Shown: positions 1 through 8,416 of the stretch, piece by piece
Layout of the letters: the number at the start of each line of letters is the position of its first letter
How positions within the stretch are numbered: position 1 is the first letter of the stretch
Source of the DNA: a bacterium
Lineage (GTDB): Bacteria; SAR324; XYD2-FULL-50-16
NCBI GenBank assembly: GCA_024275165.1
Contig: JAJRZQ010000008.1
Coordinates: 1-54,346, forward strand
DNA length: 54,346 bases
Direction: 5' to 3'
Notes under the pieces: generated by a model
What the model saw: the letters and a program-made list of their open reading frames with translations, nothing else
Database searches by the model: none
Told to the model about the DNA's origin: nothing
Position numbers and translations under genes: made by a program

Positions 1-670
1 CGTGCAAAATGGCGGGGCTGCGGTAGGTTTTTAAGCGGCGTTCGACCTCGATCCAGGTGTTATTGAGGTATTCGATATCGCTTTTGAATTCGTCTTCACT
101 GCGCCCTGCCGCTACGGTACGGACGATGAACCCGGTTTTTTACGGTTTTAAGGCGGTGACGATTTTTCGCAAACGAGCCCGTTCTTTATCATCGCGAATC
201 TGGCTAGAAATCCCCACATTATTGACATGGGGCATAAAGACCAAGTTTCGGCCCGGCAGGGTAATGTTGCAGGTAATTCTCGCCCCCTTGGTGCCGATTG
301 GGCCTTTGGATACTTGAACCATTAATTCCTGGCCCTCTTTGATCAAGTCGGCGATTTTATGCTTGTGCTGGCGGCGGCGGGAGGAAGAGGGTTCCTCGTT
401 GAGGTCGATGCCCGGCTCTTCGTCTAGATCGTGATCATCAATGCGGATGTCGTCGACATATAAAAAGGCGGCCTTTTTTAAGCCAATGTCGATAAAGGCC
501 GACTCCATTCCGGGTAAGATTTTTAATACCTTGCCTTTATAGATGTTTCCCACTACACTTTTGTTCTTCTCTCTTTCGTAGAAGATTTCTGAAACCATTC
601 CGTTTTCAACCACGGCCACACGAATCTCATGTTTGGTGTGGTTGATAATAATTTTCTTTCCCATGAACAC
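1..670 (-). pseudogene. Ribonuclease E/G family protein, N-terminal part, interrupted by an in-frame TAA
   Basis: RNase E/G endonucleases process rRNA and start mRNA decay. The protein begins MGKKIIINHT and has the S1-like RNA-binding region with the family pattern VVGNIYKGKVLKILPGMES, followed by an acidic then basic insert (about residues 75-105) inside the S1 region. Translation hits TAA at 142-140, just after RKIVTALKP. The same frame stays open from there to the window edge and reads KTGFIVRTVAAGRSED, which is normal family sequence, so only one codon is wrong. The ATG at 664 is preferred over a GTG at 670 because AGGTG lies 5 nt upstream of it. The catalytic half lies outside the window. 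A sequencing error, a pseudogene or readthrough are all possible. Confidence 0.85.
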
Positions 671-1006
671 ACCTGATTGGTGCAGAGTCGGGCCTTGGTC
701 TTTTGCTGCGCTGGGGCCTTGGATGCTTCTGTTTTGTTCCAGTTTGCGTGGTTAGGCTTTGAGCGTTTCTCCAGTTGTGGTGAAAAGGCGCGGGGTTTAA
801 GGCGAAGTTAAGCGGCCCAGGTGATACCCCTTCCAAGTCGAATCTGCGTTTGTTTTAAAGCTGTTGTTTCTTTTCCCCGATTTGGATTGGATTTGGTTTT
901 TCCGTCCTATCGGCTTGGTTTTGGGGCAGTGAACCCTGGTTTACTAAGGCATAGAATAACCCGTAGCGTTAAGAATTGCAAGTATTTAGAGGCTCCCTCA
1001 AGGGGG
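665..1006. other. Gene-free stretch between ribH and the RNase E/G gene
   Basis: This interval of about 340 bases holds no convincing coding sequence. Short open frames on both strands have low-complexity, Pro/Arg-rich or improbable translations and no ribosome site. It should contain the leader and promoter of the RNase E/G gene, but I see no clear -35/-10 pair. Just downstream of the ribH stop, on the minus strand (about 1000-982), is a GGGAGCCTCTAAATA motif resembling one found after the LppC-like gene near 10464. Confidence 0.5.
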
Positions 1007-1480
1007 CTAGCGCGGGATTTTAGAAAAGAGGTCTAAGGTTTCAATCAAGCCCAGCATGGCATCGGCTCCCTTGTTGCCCGCCTTGGAACCGGCGCGTTCC
1101 ACGGCCTGCTCGATATTGTCGGTCGTTAAAACCCCAAAGGAAACCGGGACGCCGCTGGTCAGGCCAACCTGGGCGACTCCTTTAGATACTTCGCTGGAGA
1201 CATAATCAAAATGGGGGGTGCTGCCGCGAATAACGGCCCCTAAAGCTAAAATGCCATCATAACGGCCCGTGTTGGCAAGCTTTTGGCAAGTGAGAGGAAT
1301 CTCAAAAGCGCCGGGTACCCGGGCTAAGGTGAGGTCTTTTTCATTTCCCCCGTTGCGAACAAAGGCGTCGATTGCCCCTTCGATGAGCTTGGAGGTGATA
1401 AAGTCATTGAAACGGGCGGCAACCAGGGCGACCTTAAGCCCCTTGGCGGTGAAATGGCCTTCTAAAATGGACATGGGCAT
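1007..1480 (-). CDS. ribH: 6,7-dimethyl-8-ribityllumazine synthase
   Basis: Cytosolic lumazine synthase. It condenses 5-amino-6-ribitylaminouracil with 3,4-dihydroxy-2-butanone 4-phosphate, the penultimate step of riboflavin synthesis. The 157-residue protein has the usual family length and landmarks: [12 protein letters not shown] near the N-terminus, [25 protein letters not shown] with the substrate-binding segment and catalytic His, and [20 protein letters not shown] sits 8 nt before the ATG. It starts 11 bases after the ribBA stop, so the two are almost certainly cotranscribed and supply adjacent steps. Riboflavin synthase and the deaminase/reductase are not in the window. Confidence 0.97.
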   Translation of the reverse strand: MPMSILEGHFTAKGLKVALVAARFNDFITSKLIEGAIDAFVRNGGNEKDLTLARVPGAFEIPLTCQKLANTGRYDGILALGAVIRGSTPHFDYVSSEVSKGVAQVGLTSGVPVSFGVLTTDNIEQAVERAGSKAGNKGADAMLGLIETLDLFSKIPR

Positions 1481-1491
1481 GGTGATTTCTC

Positions 1492-2712
1492 CTATGGATG
1501 ATCATGAAGATTGAGCATGTGGCCCAATTTATCTTTTTTGGTTTTTAAATATTTCTCGTTATGGGATTTAGGGTCGATCTCTAAGGGGACACGACCGGTA
1601 ATCTGAATCCCATAGCCCTCTAAGCCGACAATCTTTCTTGGATTGTTGGTCAAAAGGCGGATCTTGGTCAAGCCTAGGCTCATCAAGACTTGAGCCCCAA
1701 AACCATAATCGCGCAAATCCGCTTTAAAACCCAGTTTTTCGTTGGCCTCGACCGTGTCGGCTCCTTCATCTTGCAGGTGATAGGCTTTGATTTTGTTGAT
1801 AATGCCGATTCCCCGTCCCTCTTGGGCCAGATACAAAACAACCCCTTTACCGACTTCTTCGATCATCTTCATGGCTTGATGCAATTGCGGGCCGCAGTCG
1901 CAACGAGCCGAGCCGAATACATCCCCGGTCAGGCATTCGCTGTGCACCCGGACGAGGACTTCTTCACCCGGTTCCCACTCGCCCTTGACTAAGGCAATGT
2001 AGTTTTCCCCGTTCAATTGGTTTTGATAACCCATTAAGATGAAGTCGCCTCCAAAATCGGTAGGGAGGTTCGCCTCGGCGACCTTTTCAACCATGATCTC
2101 TTTATTCAGGCGGTACTGGATCAAGTCTTTGATGGTCACGATTTTTAGGTCGTGCTTTTCGGCGAATTGAAACAGGTCGTCTCGCCGGGCCATGGTGCCA
2201 TCCTCATTCATGATTTCGCAAATCGCCCCAGAGGGGTTGCGTCCAGCCAAACGGGATAAATCCACGCTGCCTTCGGTTTGCCCGGCGCGACACAAGACCC
2301 CGCCTTTTCTCGCCTTGAGGGGGAAAATATGCCCTGGGGTGGCAATGTCAACGGGTTTCGCGTTGGGTTGGATGGCCGTTAAAATCGTATGGCTGCGGTC
2401 TGCCGCGCTGATTCCCGTGGTTACCCCTTGGGCCGCCTCAATGGAAACCGTAAAATTGGTGCCGAAGACCGAGGTGTTGTTGCGCGCCATCATGGGGAGG
2501 TTGAGCCGCTCCACCTGTTCTTTTTCTAAAGTGAGGCAGATTAAGCCCCGGCCGTTTTTGGCCATGAAATTGATGATTTCCGGGGTTGCCGCGTCCGCGG
2601 CGCAATAGAGGTCTCCCTCGTTTTCTCGATCTTCATCGTCAACAAGGATAATCATGCGGCCTTGACGGATATCCTCAATGGCTTCTTCAATGCTGTGAAA
2701 TGGATGACTCAT
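1492..2712 (-). CDS. ribBA: Bifunctional 3,4-dihydroxy-2-butanone-4-phosphate synthase / GTP cyclohydrolase II
   Basis: This enzyme opens both branches of riboflavin synthesis, from ribulose 5-phosphate and from GTP. The N-terminal half (about residues 1-205) is the RibB domain with the acidic [11 protein letters not shown] active-site loop and TPGHIFPL. The C-terminal half (about 210-400) is the RibA domain with the zinc-site [15 protein letters not shown] cysteines, EGRGIG and RLLTNNPRK. The 406-residue length fits an intact fusion. AAGGT lies 5 nt before the ATG. It lies 74 bases downstream of dnaE and 11 upstream of ribH. I see no FMN-riboswitch-like element in the short leader. Confidence 0.97.
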   Translation of the reverse strand: MSHPFHSIEEAIEDIRQGRMIILVDDEDRENEGDLYCAADAATPEIINFMAKNGRGLICLTLEKEQVERLNLPMMARNNTSVFGTNFTVSIEAAQGVTTGISAADRSHTILTAIQPNAKPVDIATPGHIFPLKARKGGVLCRAGQTEGSVDLSRLAGRNPSGAICEIMNEDGTMARRDDLFQFAEKHDLKIVTIKDLIQYRLNKEIMVEKVAEANLPTDFGGDFILMGYQNQLNGENYIALVKGEWEPGEEVLVRVHSECLTGDVFGSARCDCGPQLHQAMKMIEEVGKGVVLYLAQEGRGIGIINKIKAYHLQDEGADTVEANEKLGFKADLRDYGFGAQVLMSLGLTKIRLLTNNPRKIVGLEGYGIQITGRVPLEIDPKSHNEKYLKTKKDKLGHMLNLHDHP

Positions 2713-2786
2713 AATACCTTAAACTATACAGGTCGGGTCGGAACCCAAAAAAGAAGCATACCCTTTAGGGGAGAAAATGGGAAGGG

Positions 2787-5700
2787 CTAGCCCGCCTGAG
2801 CGAGCGATTCCGCTGGGGGCAGCTCAATGCGAAAAGAAAGCGAGTCCGGGCCGAGCAATTCTTCTAAAGCCTCGACCAAGCGTTCCCCCGGGTGGACCCG
2901 ATCCGCCAGTTTGAGCCGCGCCTCGCAAGCCTCATCGGTTACGGGCTGGATCAAGCGCACCCTGCATTGGCCGGGGTGCTGGGCTAAAAGCAAACTTAAT
3001 TTCTGTAAGGATTCCGGGCTCGGTTGTGGGGGGAGGTAAACCTCCATGAGGCCTGCGTACTGCGCCCTCAAGGCGGGGAGGCTGCTGATTTTTTCCGCGG
3101 TCAAGCCCTCCCCTTTTTGTTTCAGATAACCGGTAACCAAAAGCGGGTCGTCCCCTTCTAAGAGCCCTTCTGTCTCGCTATAGAGTTCAGGGAAAACCAC
3201 CACCTCCAAACTCCCGAAGGGGTCTTCGAGTTGTAGAATCGCCATATGGCGGTTTGTTTTGGTTAGCTTGATGATTTTGCTCGATACCACTGCGGCGACG
3301 CGGATTTTCTGCCGGGACTTAAAGCGTTGTTGTGCCCCCTCTTCTTTAATCTCATAGCTCGGGGTCAAGTGGGCCAAGGCGCGAATCTCGTTTAAATAGG
3401 GCTCGACAGGATGACCGGAAACATAAAAGCCGAGGGCCTCTTTTTCGTTTTTTAAACGGATCTTCGGCTTCCAGTCCTTTAGGGGCTTTAAGGTTAAAGC
3501 GGCTTTGGATTTGGCCAGTTCCTCTTCGGGGAGTTGCTCAAAAAAGCTTACCTGGTTTTCTCGCTGCATGGAGCGTTCTGCCTGGGCGAGGTTCAATAAT
3601 TCCTCGATATGCTCATAGACTTGCCTGCGGTTGGGCTCTAAGGAATCAAAAACCCCTGATTTAACCAAGGCCTCCATGACGCGGCTGTTCACCTTAGAAC
3701 TGTCGATGCGGGTAAAGAGGTCGATCAAGTCGGTAAAGGCCCCCCCGGCGGCGCTGCGAGCTTCTAAGATGCTGTTCAGCGCCGCGGTGCCTACATTTTT
3801 AATCGCGTTGAGCCCGAAATGAATGATCGCTCCATTGGTGGCGAAAGCGAGGTCGGAACGATTGATATCGGGGGGCAAAACCTCGATTTTCATCTCTTTG
3901 CATTCGTGAATGAGCTTGACCACCGCGTCGGGTTTGTTCATCTCCGAAGTCATCAAGGCGGCCATGAACTCCACGGGGAAGTTTGCCTTTAAAAAGGCGG
4001 TCTGGTAACTGACCAAAGCGTAGGCGGCAGAGTGGGATTTATTAAAGCCGTAACCGGCGAAGTAATCTATGAGGTCGAAAATCTCCCCCGCCAGCTCCGC
4101 GCTGATCTGGTTTTTCGCGCAGCCCTCCACAAAGGATTTTCGTTGTTCCGCTAAAACCTCGGGGATTTTTTTCCCAATGGCGCGGCGCAATAGGTCGGCC
4201 TCGCCTAAGCTGAACCCGGCCAAGACCTGCACCACCTTCATGACCTGCTCTTGGTAGACCATCACCCCATAGGTTTCTTGCAGTACATCTTGCAAAAGAG
4301 GGTGCTGGTAGACGATGGGCTTTCTTCCATGTTTGCATTCCACAAAGTCTTCCACCATTCCACTGCCTAAGGGGCCCGGTCGGTATAGGGCCACCAGGGC
4401 GATGATGTCTTCAAAGCAATCGGGTTTGAGCTTTTGGATGAGGCTTTTCATCCCGTCCGATTCCAGTTGGAACACTCCGGTGGTATCCCCCCGGCTTAAG
4501 AGTTCAAAGGTTTTTTTATCTTTGAGGGGGATCAAGCTGATCTCAATCCGCTTTTCTGCGGGCAGCCGCTCATTGACCAGTTCAACGGCCCGGTCGATGA
4601 TGGAGAGGTTTTTGAGGCCCAAGAAGTCGAATTTGACCGCGCCTTGATCCTCGGCGTACTTCATGGTGTACTGCGATTGAATCGTTTCCCCCTTGGTGGG
4701 GGTGCAGACCGGCATCACTTCGGTCACCGCCGAGTTCATGATGATCACCCCGGCGGCGTGGGTGGAAAGGTTGTTGTTCAATCCTTCTAAGGCCAAGCTG
4801 TGGCGGATCAGGCTTTGCTCCAACTCGCTACCCGAATCGGCCATTTCTTGCAGTTTCGCTTCCTTTTTCATGGCTTTAGCCAGGGTAATGCCCAGTTCAT
4901 CGGGGATGAGCTTGGCGATGCCGTCGGCCTCGGCGTAGGGGATGTCCAAAACCCGGGCAACGCCCCGCACCACCCCCTTAGCCATTAAGGAGCCAATGGC
5001 GGAGATCTGGCAAACCTTGTCTTCTCCGTATTTTTGCCGCACATATTCAATGACCCGCTCGCGCCCTTCGACCTCGAAGTCGATATCAAAATCGGGCATG
5101 GAGATACGCTCGGGGTTTAAAAAGCGCTCAAAGAGCAAGCCATATTGCAGGGGGTCGATATCGGTGATCCGCAAGGAGTAGGCAACCAGGCTGCCCGCCC
5201 CGGAGCCCCGCCCGGGCCCGACGGGCACCTGATTGTTTTTCGCCCAGTTGATGAAGTCGGCAACGATTAAGAAATAACCGGGAAACCCCATTTCGTTGAT
5301 GACGGTCATCTCAAATTCTAGCCGTTGTTGGTAGCGTTTTTGCTGTTTTTGCTCTTCTTCTGGGCTCCATTCATAGAGTTTGGTTAAATCTTTCAGGCGT
5401 TTTTTTAAGCCCTCGCGGCTCTGTTCAATCAGTTCGTCGTCTAAGGTCTTGTTTGGGGGCACCGGGTAATCGGGGAGGTAGTAGCCCTTATGGGTTAAGT
5501 CGAGGTCGCATTGCTCCGCGATTTTGACCGTGTTTGCCAAGGCCTCTTGCGGTAGCTCGGCAAAGGCGGAGTACATTTCTTCGGGGCTTTTAATGTAGAG
5601 TTCCTTGGTTTCTAACGCCCTGACCCCTGGGTCGGTTACTTTTTTTTGCCAGCCCATGAGCTGTAAGAGGCGATGGGATTCGGCCAACTCAGGGGTGGCG

Positions 5701-6332
5701 TAGTGGCAATCATTGGTAGCGACCAAGGGTAGATTGAGTTGCCGCGCGATTTCGATGAGTTGGGGGTTGACTCGGTTTTGCTTTTCTAACCCATTGGCTT
5801 GCAGCTCCACGAAATAACGCCCCGGGAAATGTTCTTGGTACCACTGGGCGGCCTCCAGCGCTCCGGCGCGGTCTTCATCTATCAATCTTCGGGCCAACTC
5901 CCCCTGCAAGCAGGCGGAAAGCACGATGATGCCCTTTGCGTGTTGCTCTAAGAGCTCGCGGTCGATTCTGGGCTTGCCGTAAAACTTCCCTTCTTGAAAG
6001 GCGAGGCTCGAAAGCTTACAGAGGTTTTGGTAGCCCTCTTTATTTTGGCAGAGCAACACAGCGTGAAAGGCATTGGGGCCCGGTTGGGGGTATTTTCGTA
6101 AAGTGCGGTGCCCCTTGGCTACATAGGCCTCCATCCCGATAATCGGTTGGATGCCTACCTTTTTCATTTCCTGGTGAAACTCGATGGCCCCATGCAGGTT
6201 CCCATGATCGGTAATGGCACTGGCGCTAAAGCCTTTTTCCGCTAAAAGCTTACCCAAGCCCTTGACCTTGATTGCTCCATCCAAAAGAGAATAATGGGTG
6301 TGGAAGTGGAGGTGTACGAATTGGGAAGACAT
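2787..6332 (-). CDS. dnaE: DNA polymerase III subunit alpha
   Basis: Catalytic subunit of the replicative DNA polymerase (C-family). The 1181-residue protein has the PHP domain at its start (HLHFHTHYSLLDG), the polymerase core with GPGRGSGAGSL and the acidic PDFDIDFE triad (roughly residues 370-420), a helix-hairpin-helix region, and an OB-fold near 990-1090 (IRVAAVVSSKIIKLTKTN). It matches the usual DnaE1 length and shows no frame damage. The leader (6333-6564) has an A/T-rich stretch before the ATG but no strong Shine-Dalgarno. It heads the minus-strand group dnaE-ribBA-ribH. Confidence 0.98.
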   Translation of the reverse strand: MSSQFVHLHFHTHYSLLDGAIKVKGLGKLLAEKGFSASAITDHGNLHGAIEFHQEMKKVGIQPIIGMEAYVAKGHRTLRKYPQPGPNAFHAVLLCQNKEGYQNLCKLSSLAFQEGKFYGKPRIDRELLEQHAKGIIVLSACLQGELARRLIDEDRAGALEAAQWYQEHFPGRYFVELQANGLEKQNRVNPQLIEIARQLNLPLVATNDCHYATPELAESHRLLQLMGWQKKVTDPGVRALETKELYIKSPEEMYSAFAELPQEALANTVKIAEQCDLDLTHKGYYLPDYPVPPNKTLDDELIEQSREGLKKRLKDLTKLYEWSPEEEQKQQKRYQQRLEFEMTVINEMGFPGYFLIVADFINWAKNNQVPVGPGRGSGAGSLVAYSLRITDIDPLQYGLLFERFLNPERISMPDFDIDFEVEGRERVIEYVRQKYGEDKVCQISAIGSLMAKGVVRGVARVLDIPYAEADGIAKLIPDELGITLAKAMKKEAKLQEMADSGSELEQSLIRHSLALEGLNNNLSTHAAGVIIMNSAVTEVMPVCTPTKGETIQSQYTMKYAEDQGAVKFDFLGLKNLSIIDRAVELVNERLPAEKRIEISLIPLKDKKTFELLSRGDTTGVFQLESDGMKSLIQKLKPDCFEDIIALVALYRPGPLGSGMVEDFVECKHGRKPIVYQHPLLQDVLQETYGVMVYQEQVMKVVQVLAGFSLGEADLLRRAIGKKIPEVLAEQRKSFVEGCAKNQISAELAGEIFDLIDYFAGYGFNKSHSAAYALVSYQTAFLKANFPVEFMAALMTSEMNKPDAVVKLIHECKEMKIEVLPPDINRSDLAFATNGAIIHFGLNAIKNVGTAALNSILEARSAAGGAFTDLIDLFTRIDSSKVNSRVMEALVKSGVFDSLEPNRRQVYEHIEELLNLAQAERSMQRENQVSFFEQLPEEELAKSKAALTLKPLKDWKPKIRLKNEKEALGFYVSGHPVEPYLNEIRALAHLTPSYEIKEEGAQQRFKSRQKIRVAAVVSSKIIKLTKTNRHMAILQLEDPFGSLEVVVFPELYSETEGLLEGDDPLLVTGYLKQKGEGLTAEKISSLPALRAQYAGLMEVYLPPQPSPESLQKLSLLLAQHPGQCRVRLIQPVTDEACEARLKLADRVHPGERLVEALEELLGPDSLSFRIELPPAESLAQAG

Positions 6333-6564
6333 CTTTTTTTAGAGTTGCTAGTTTTGTAGTTTCATAGAGAAGCCCTGTTTTAGAATGAAGTTGTTTAATC
6401 TCCAAGTAAAAAGAGATCGGGCAGGGTGCAATGACTTATTCTAATAGGTTTAAACCCCGTTGCAAAGTCTGGCGGAAGGGAGCTGAGCCTTTGGCGAACC
6501 TGAAAGCCTTATGGAGTCAGGTTGAAAAAGGGCAGAACTTCCGTCTAAACTCATCATAGAAAAA

Positions 6565-7482
6565 ATGTGCCCTATGCTTCAAGGTGCTTTTCGTTCTTGG
6601 CGAAAAAATTGGGTTATGCTGGCTTGGCTGCTCCTTTTGCCGTCTTCGGCCCCAGCAAAGACCCTGCTTCCTATTGAGTTGATGGATCAGATGCTCAAGG
6701 CTCATCAGAGCATTGGGCAGTTTGTCTTGCAAACCGAGGTCACGGTTTATGACCCAGAAGCTTTTATTCCGCTCAATCAAGAGGGTGACCCCGGCATCCC
6801 TTATGAACTTTCCGCAAGAGGGTACCGGCAAACCCTCACCTTTTTACGCGATGAATTGATCGTGATTGAAAGTAGGGATAAAAAAAATAAGCTGTTACAC
6901 CTCTACCTAGAAACTCCAAAAGGGCGTTTTTCTAAGTCCTTTGAGCGGCCCGTTTCTCTCTCAGAACTCGATACCGCCTTTACTCCCCTTGCTTTTTATA
7001 CCAAAAGGGCAGCCTCTTTGCGCAAGCATCTAGGGGGGCTGGGCATTGCCCCTTTAGAGGTCACGATTGATGAGGTCAAGGGGCGGATTCTTTACCGTTT
7101 CGGTTGGGGAGAGGAATATATTCTCGTGGACCCAGATAGTTTCCGCATTGAAGAGGTACATCGACTCGTTCAGGCAGGAGGCCGTTATTACCCCTTGAGG
7201 GAGGTTTTTTCTCATTGGCACTCCATCAAAAAGCAAGTTCCCTTAAGGGTAGATCAATACATTCAAGGGCGCCTGTTTAAGCAGATTCAAGTGAAAAGTT
7301 TGTCCTATCGGGGCATGAGGCGCAAGATTTTAGACTTGAAGAAAAAATATCGCGCTCGGTTTTCCGAGCTTCAACCCAACGAGGTTTATACTCAGCCGAT
7401 TAATCTAGAAGAATTGATTCAAGAAAGTAAAAATAAAAATGCGAGACAAGATGTTTCCGGTGATCAAAAAAACCGTCCTTAG
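6565..7482 (+). CDS. Secreted protein of unknown function, possibly LolA-like
   Basis: I do not recognise a named family. The 305-residue product has a basic start, a hydrophobic stretch and an SAPA cleavage-like site near residue 32, which suggests export to the periplasm. The rest is mostly beta-rich (YRQTLTFLRDELIVIESRD, RILYRFGWGEEYILV), in the style of LolA/outer-membrane lipoprotein-sorting folds, and ends in a basic helical tail. That fold assignment is a guess from pattern. It is the first gene of a three-gene set with a SurA-like isomerase and an LppC-like protein, overlapping the next gene by 44 bases. This suggests a role in envelope assembly. The start could also be an internal ATG (codon 4 or 18). 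Confidence 0.75.
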   Translation: MCPMLQGAFRSWRKNWVMLAWLLLLPSSAPAKTLLPIELMDQMLKAHQSIGQFVLQTEVTVYDPEAFIPLNQEGDPGIPYELSARGYRQTLTFLRDELIVIESRDKKNKLLHLYLETPKGRFSKSFERPVSLSELDTAFTPLAFYTKRAASLRKHLGGLGIAPLEVTIDEVKGRILYRFGWGEEYILVDPDSFRIEEVHRLVQAGGRYYPLREVFSHWHSIKKQVPLRVDQYIQGRLFKQIQVKSLSYRGMRRKILDLKKKYRARFSELQPNEVYTQPINLEELIQESKNKNARQDVSGDQKNRP

Positions 7483-8416
7483 TTTAGTGGCCTTTGCCTG
7501 CGGCCTCTTACCGGCGCTCGGGGCGGAATCCCTCTATGACCGAGTTATTCTCATCGTCAATGATGTAGCCATTACGCAAAATCAGGTGAATCTACAGCTG
7601 GTTGAGGAAGCTTCGCAAAAGGGGTTGAACCTGAAGGACGCCCAAGCCAAACGGCAAATGAAAGAGCAAATCATCCAAACCTTGATTGACCAAGCGCTTT
7701 TAGAAAGCCGCAGCCGCGAACTCAAGCTTAAGGTTCCCCAAAGCATGGTGGATGACGAGTTGGCAAACATCCTTAAGGCAAGAAGATTGACCCCAATCAT
7801 GTTTGAGCTGTTTTTAGAGAAATCGAAGACAAGTCTCTTCGCCTTTAAAAAACAGATTCATAAAAAACTGCTTCGAGAACGCCTGCTCATGACCGAGGTG
7901 CGCTCTCAGGTGATCATGGATAGTAAAGCCTTAAAAAAACAATTCGCAAACGCAAAAGGGTGGGATTTAGAAGTTCACGCGAGGCATATCTTAATCCAGG
8001 TTCCGCAGGGGGCCACTGCCGCCACGATTCAGCGGGCCCGTAAGCGTATTTTGGAATTGCGGCGCAAGCTTGTAAAACATCCTTCTCAATTTAATCATTT
8101 GGCGGAACAATTTTCAGAAGACCCTTCTGCAAAAACCAACCAAGGGGATTTAGGTTATTTCAACCGAGGGCAAATGGTGCAGGAGTTTTCTAAAGTAGCG
8201 TTTAGCCTGCCTTTGCATACGATTAGTCCGCCGGTTCGCACCTCCTTTGGCTTTCACCTGATTGAAGTGCTGGATCGCAGAAAAAATGAAAAATTGGATT
8301 TTGCTCACTTGGAAAAGCAATTTCAATCCCAAGCTTACCAGAAGGCCTATTTAAAAGAGTATCATCGCTACTTAAAGAAATTAAAGGCTCAAGCCGAAAT
8401 CATTGACCAAAGATGA
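7439..8416 (+). CDS. Periplasmic parvulin-type peptidyl-prolyl isomerase, SurA-like
   Basis: SurA-type chaperone/isomerase that would help fold outer-membrane proteins. The 325-residue protein has a signal peptide ending near LPALGAES, a SurA-like N-terminal helical domain (YDRVILIVNDVAITQNQ, IIQTLIDQALLESR), and one parvulin domain at about residues 180-285 (ARHILIQV, FNHLAEQFSEDPSA, GDLGYFNRGQMVQEFS, TSFGFHLIEVLDRR). E. coli SurA has two parvulin domains and this has one. The start at 7439 overlaps the upstream gene by 44 bases; an ATG at 7451 is an alternative. The stop overlaps the next start (ATGA). Confidence 0.9.
   Translation: MRDKMFPVIKKTVLSLVAFACGLLPALGAESLYDRVILIVNDVAITQNQVNLQLVEEASQKGLNLKDAQAKRQMKEQIIQTLIDQALLESRSRELKLKVPQSMVDDELANILKARRLTPIMFELFLEKSKTSLFAFKKQIHKKLLRERLLMTEVRSQVIMDSKALKKQFANAKGWDLEVHARHILIQVPQGATAATIQRARKRILELRRKLVKHPSQFNHLAEQFSEDPSAKTNQGDLGYFNRGQMVQEFSKVAFSLPLHTISPPVRTSFGFHLIEVLDRRKNEKLDFAHLEKQFQSQAYQKAYLKEYHRYLKKLKAQAEIIDQR

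Noticed and set aside
627-836. 69-residue open frame upstream of the RNase E/G gene
   Set aside because: Composition is random-looking (Pro/Gln/Arg-rich), it overlaps the RNase start and no homology-like motif is seen.
2713-2786. FMN riboswitch upstream of ribBA
   Set aside because: The gap to dnaE is only 74 bases and lacks the conserved RFN-element segments.
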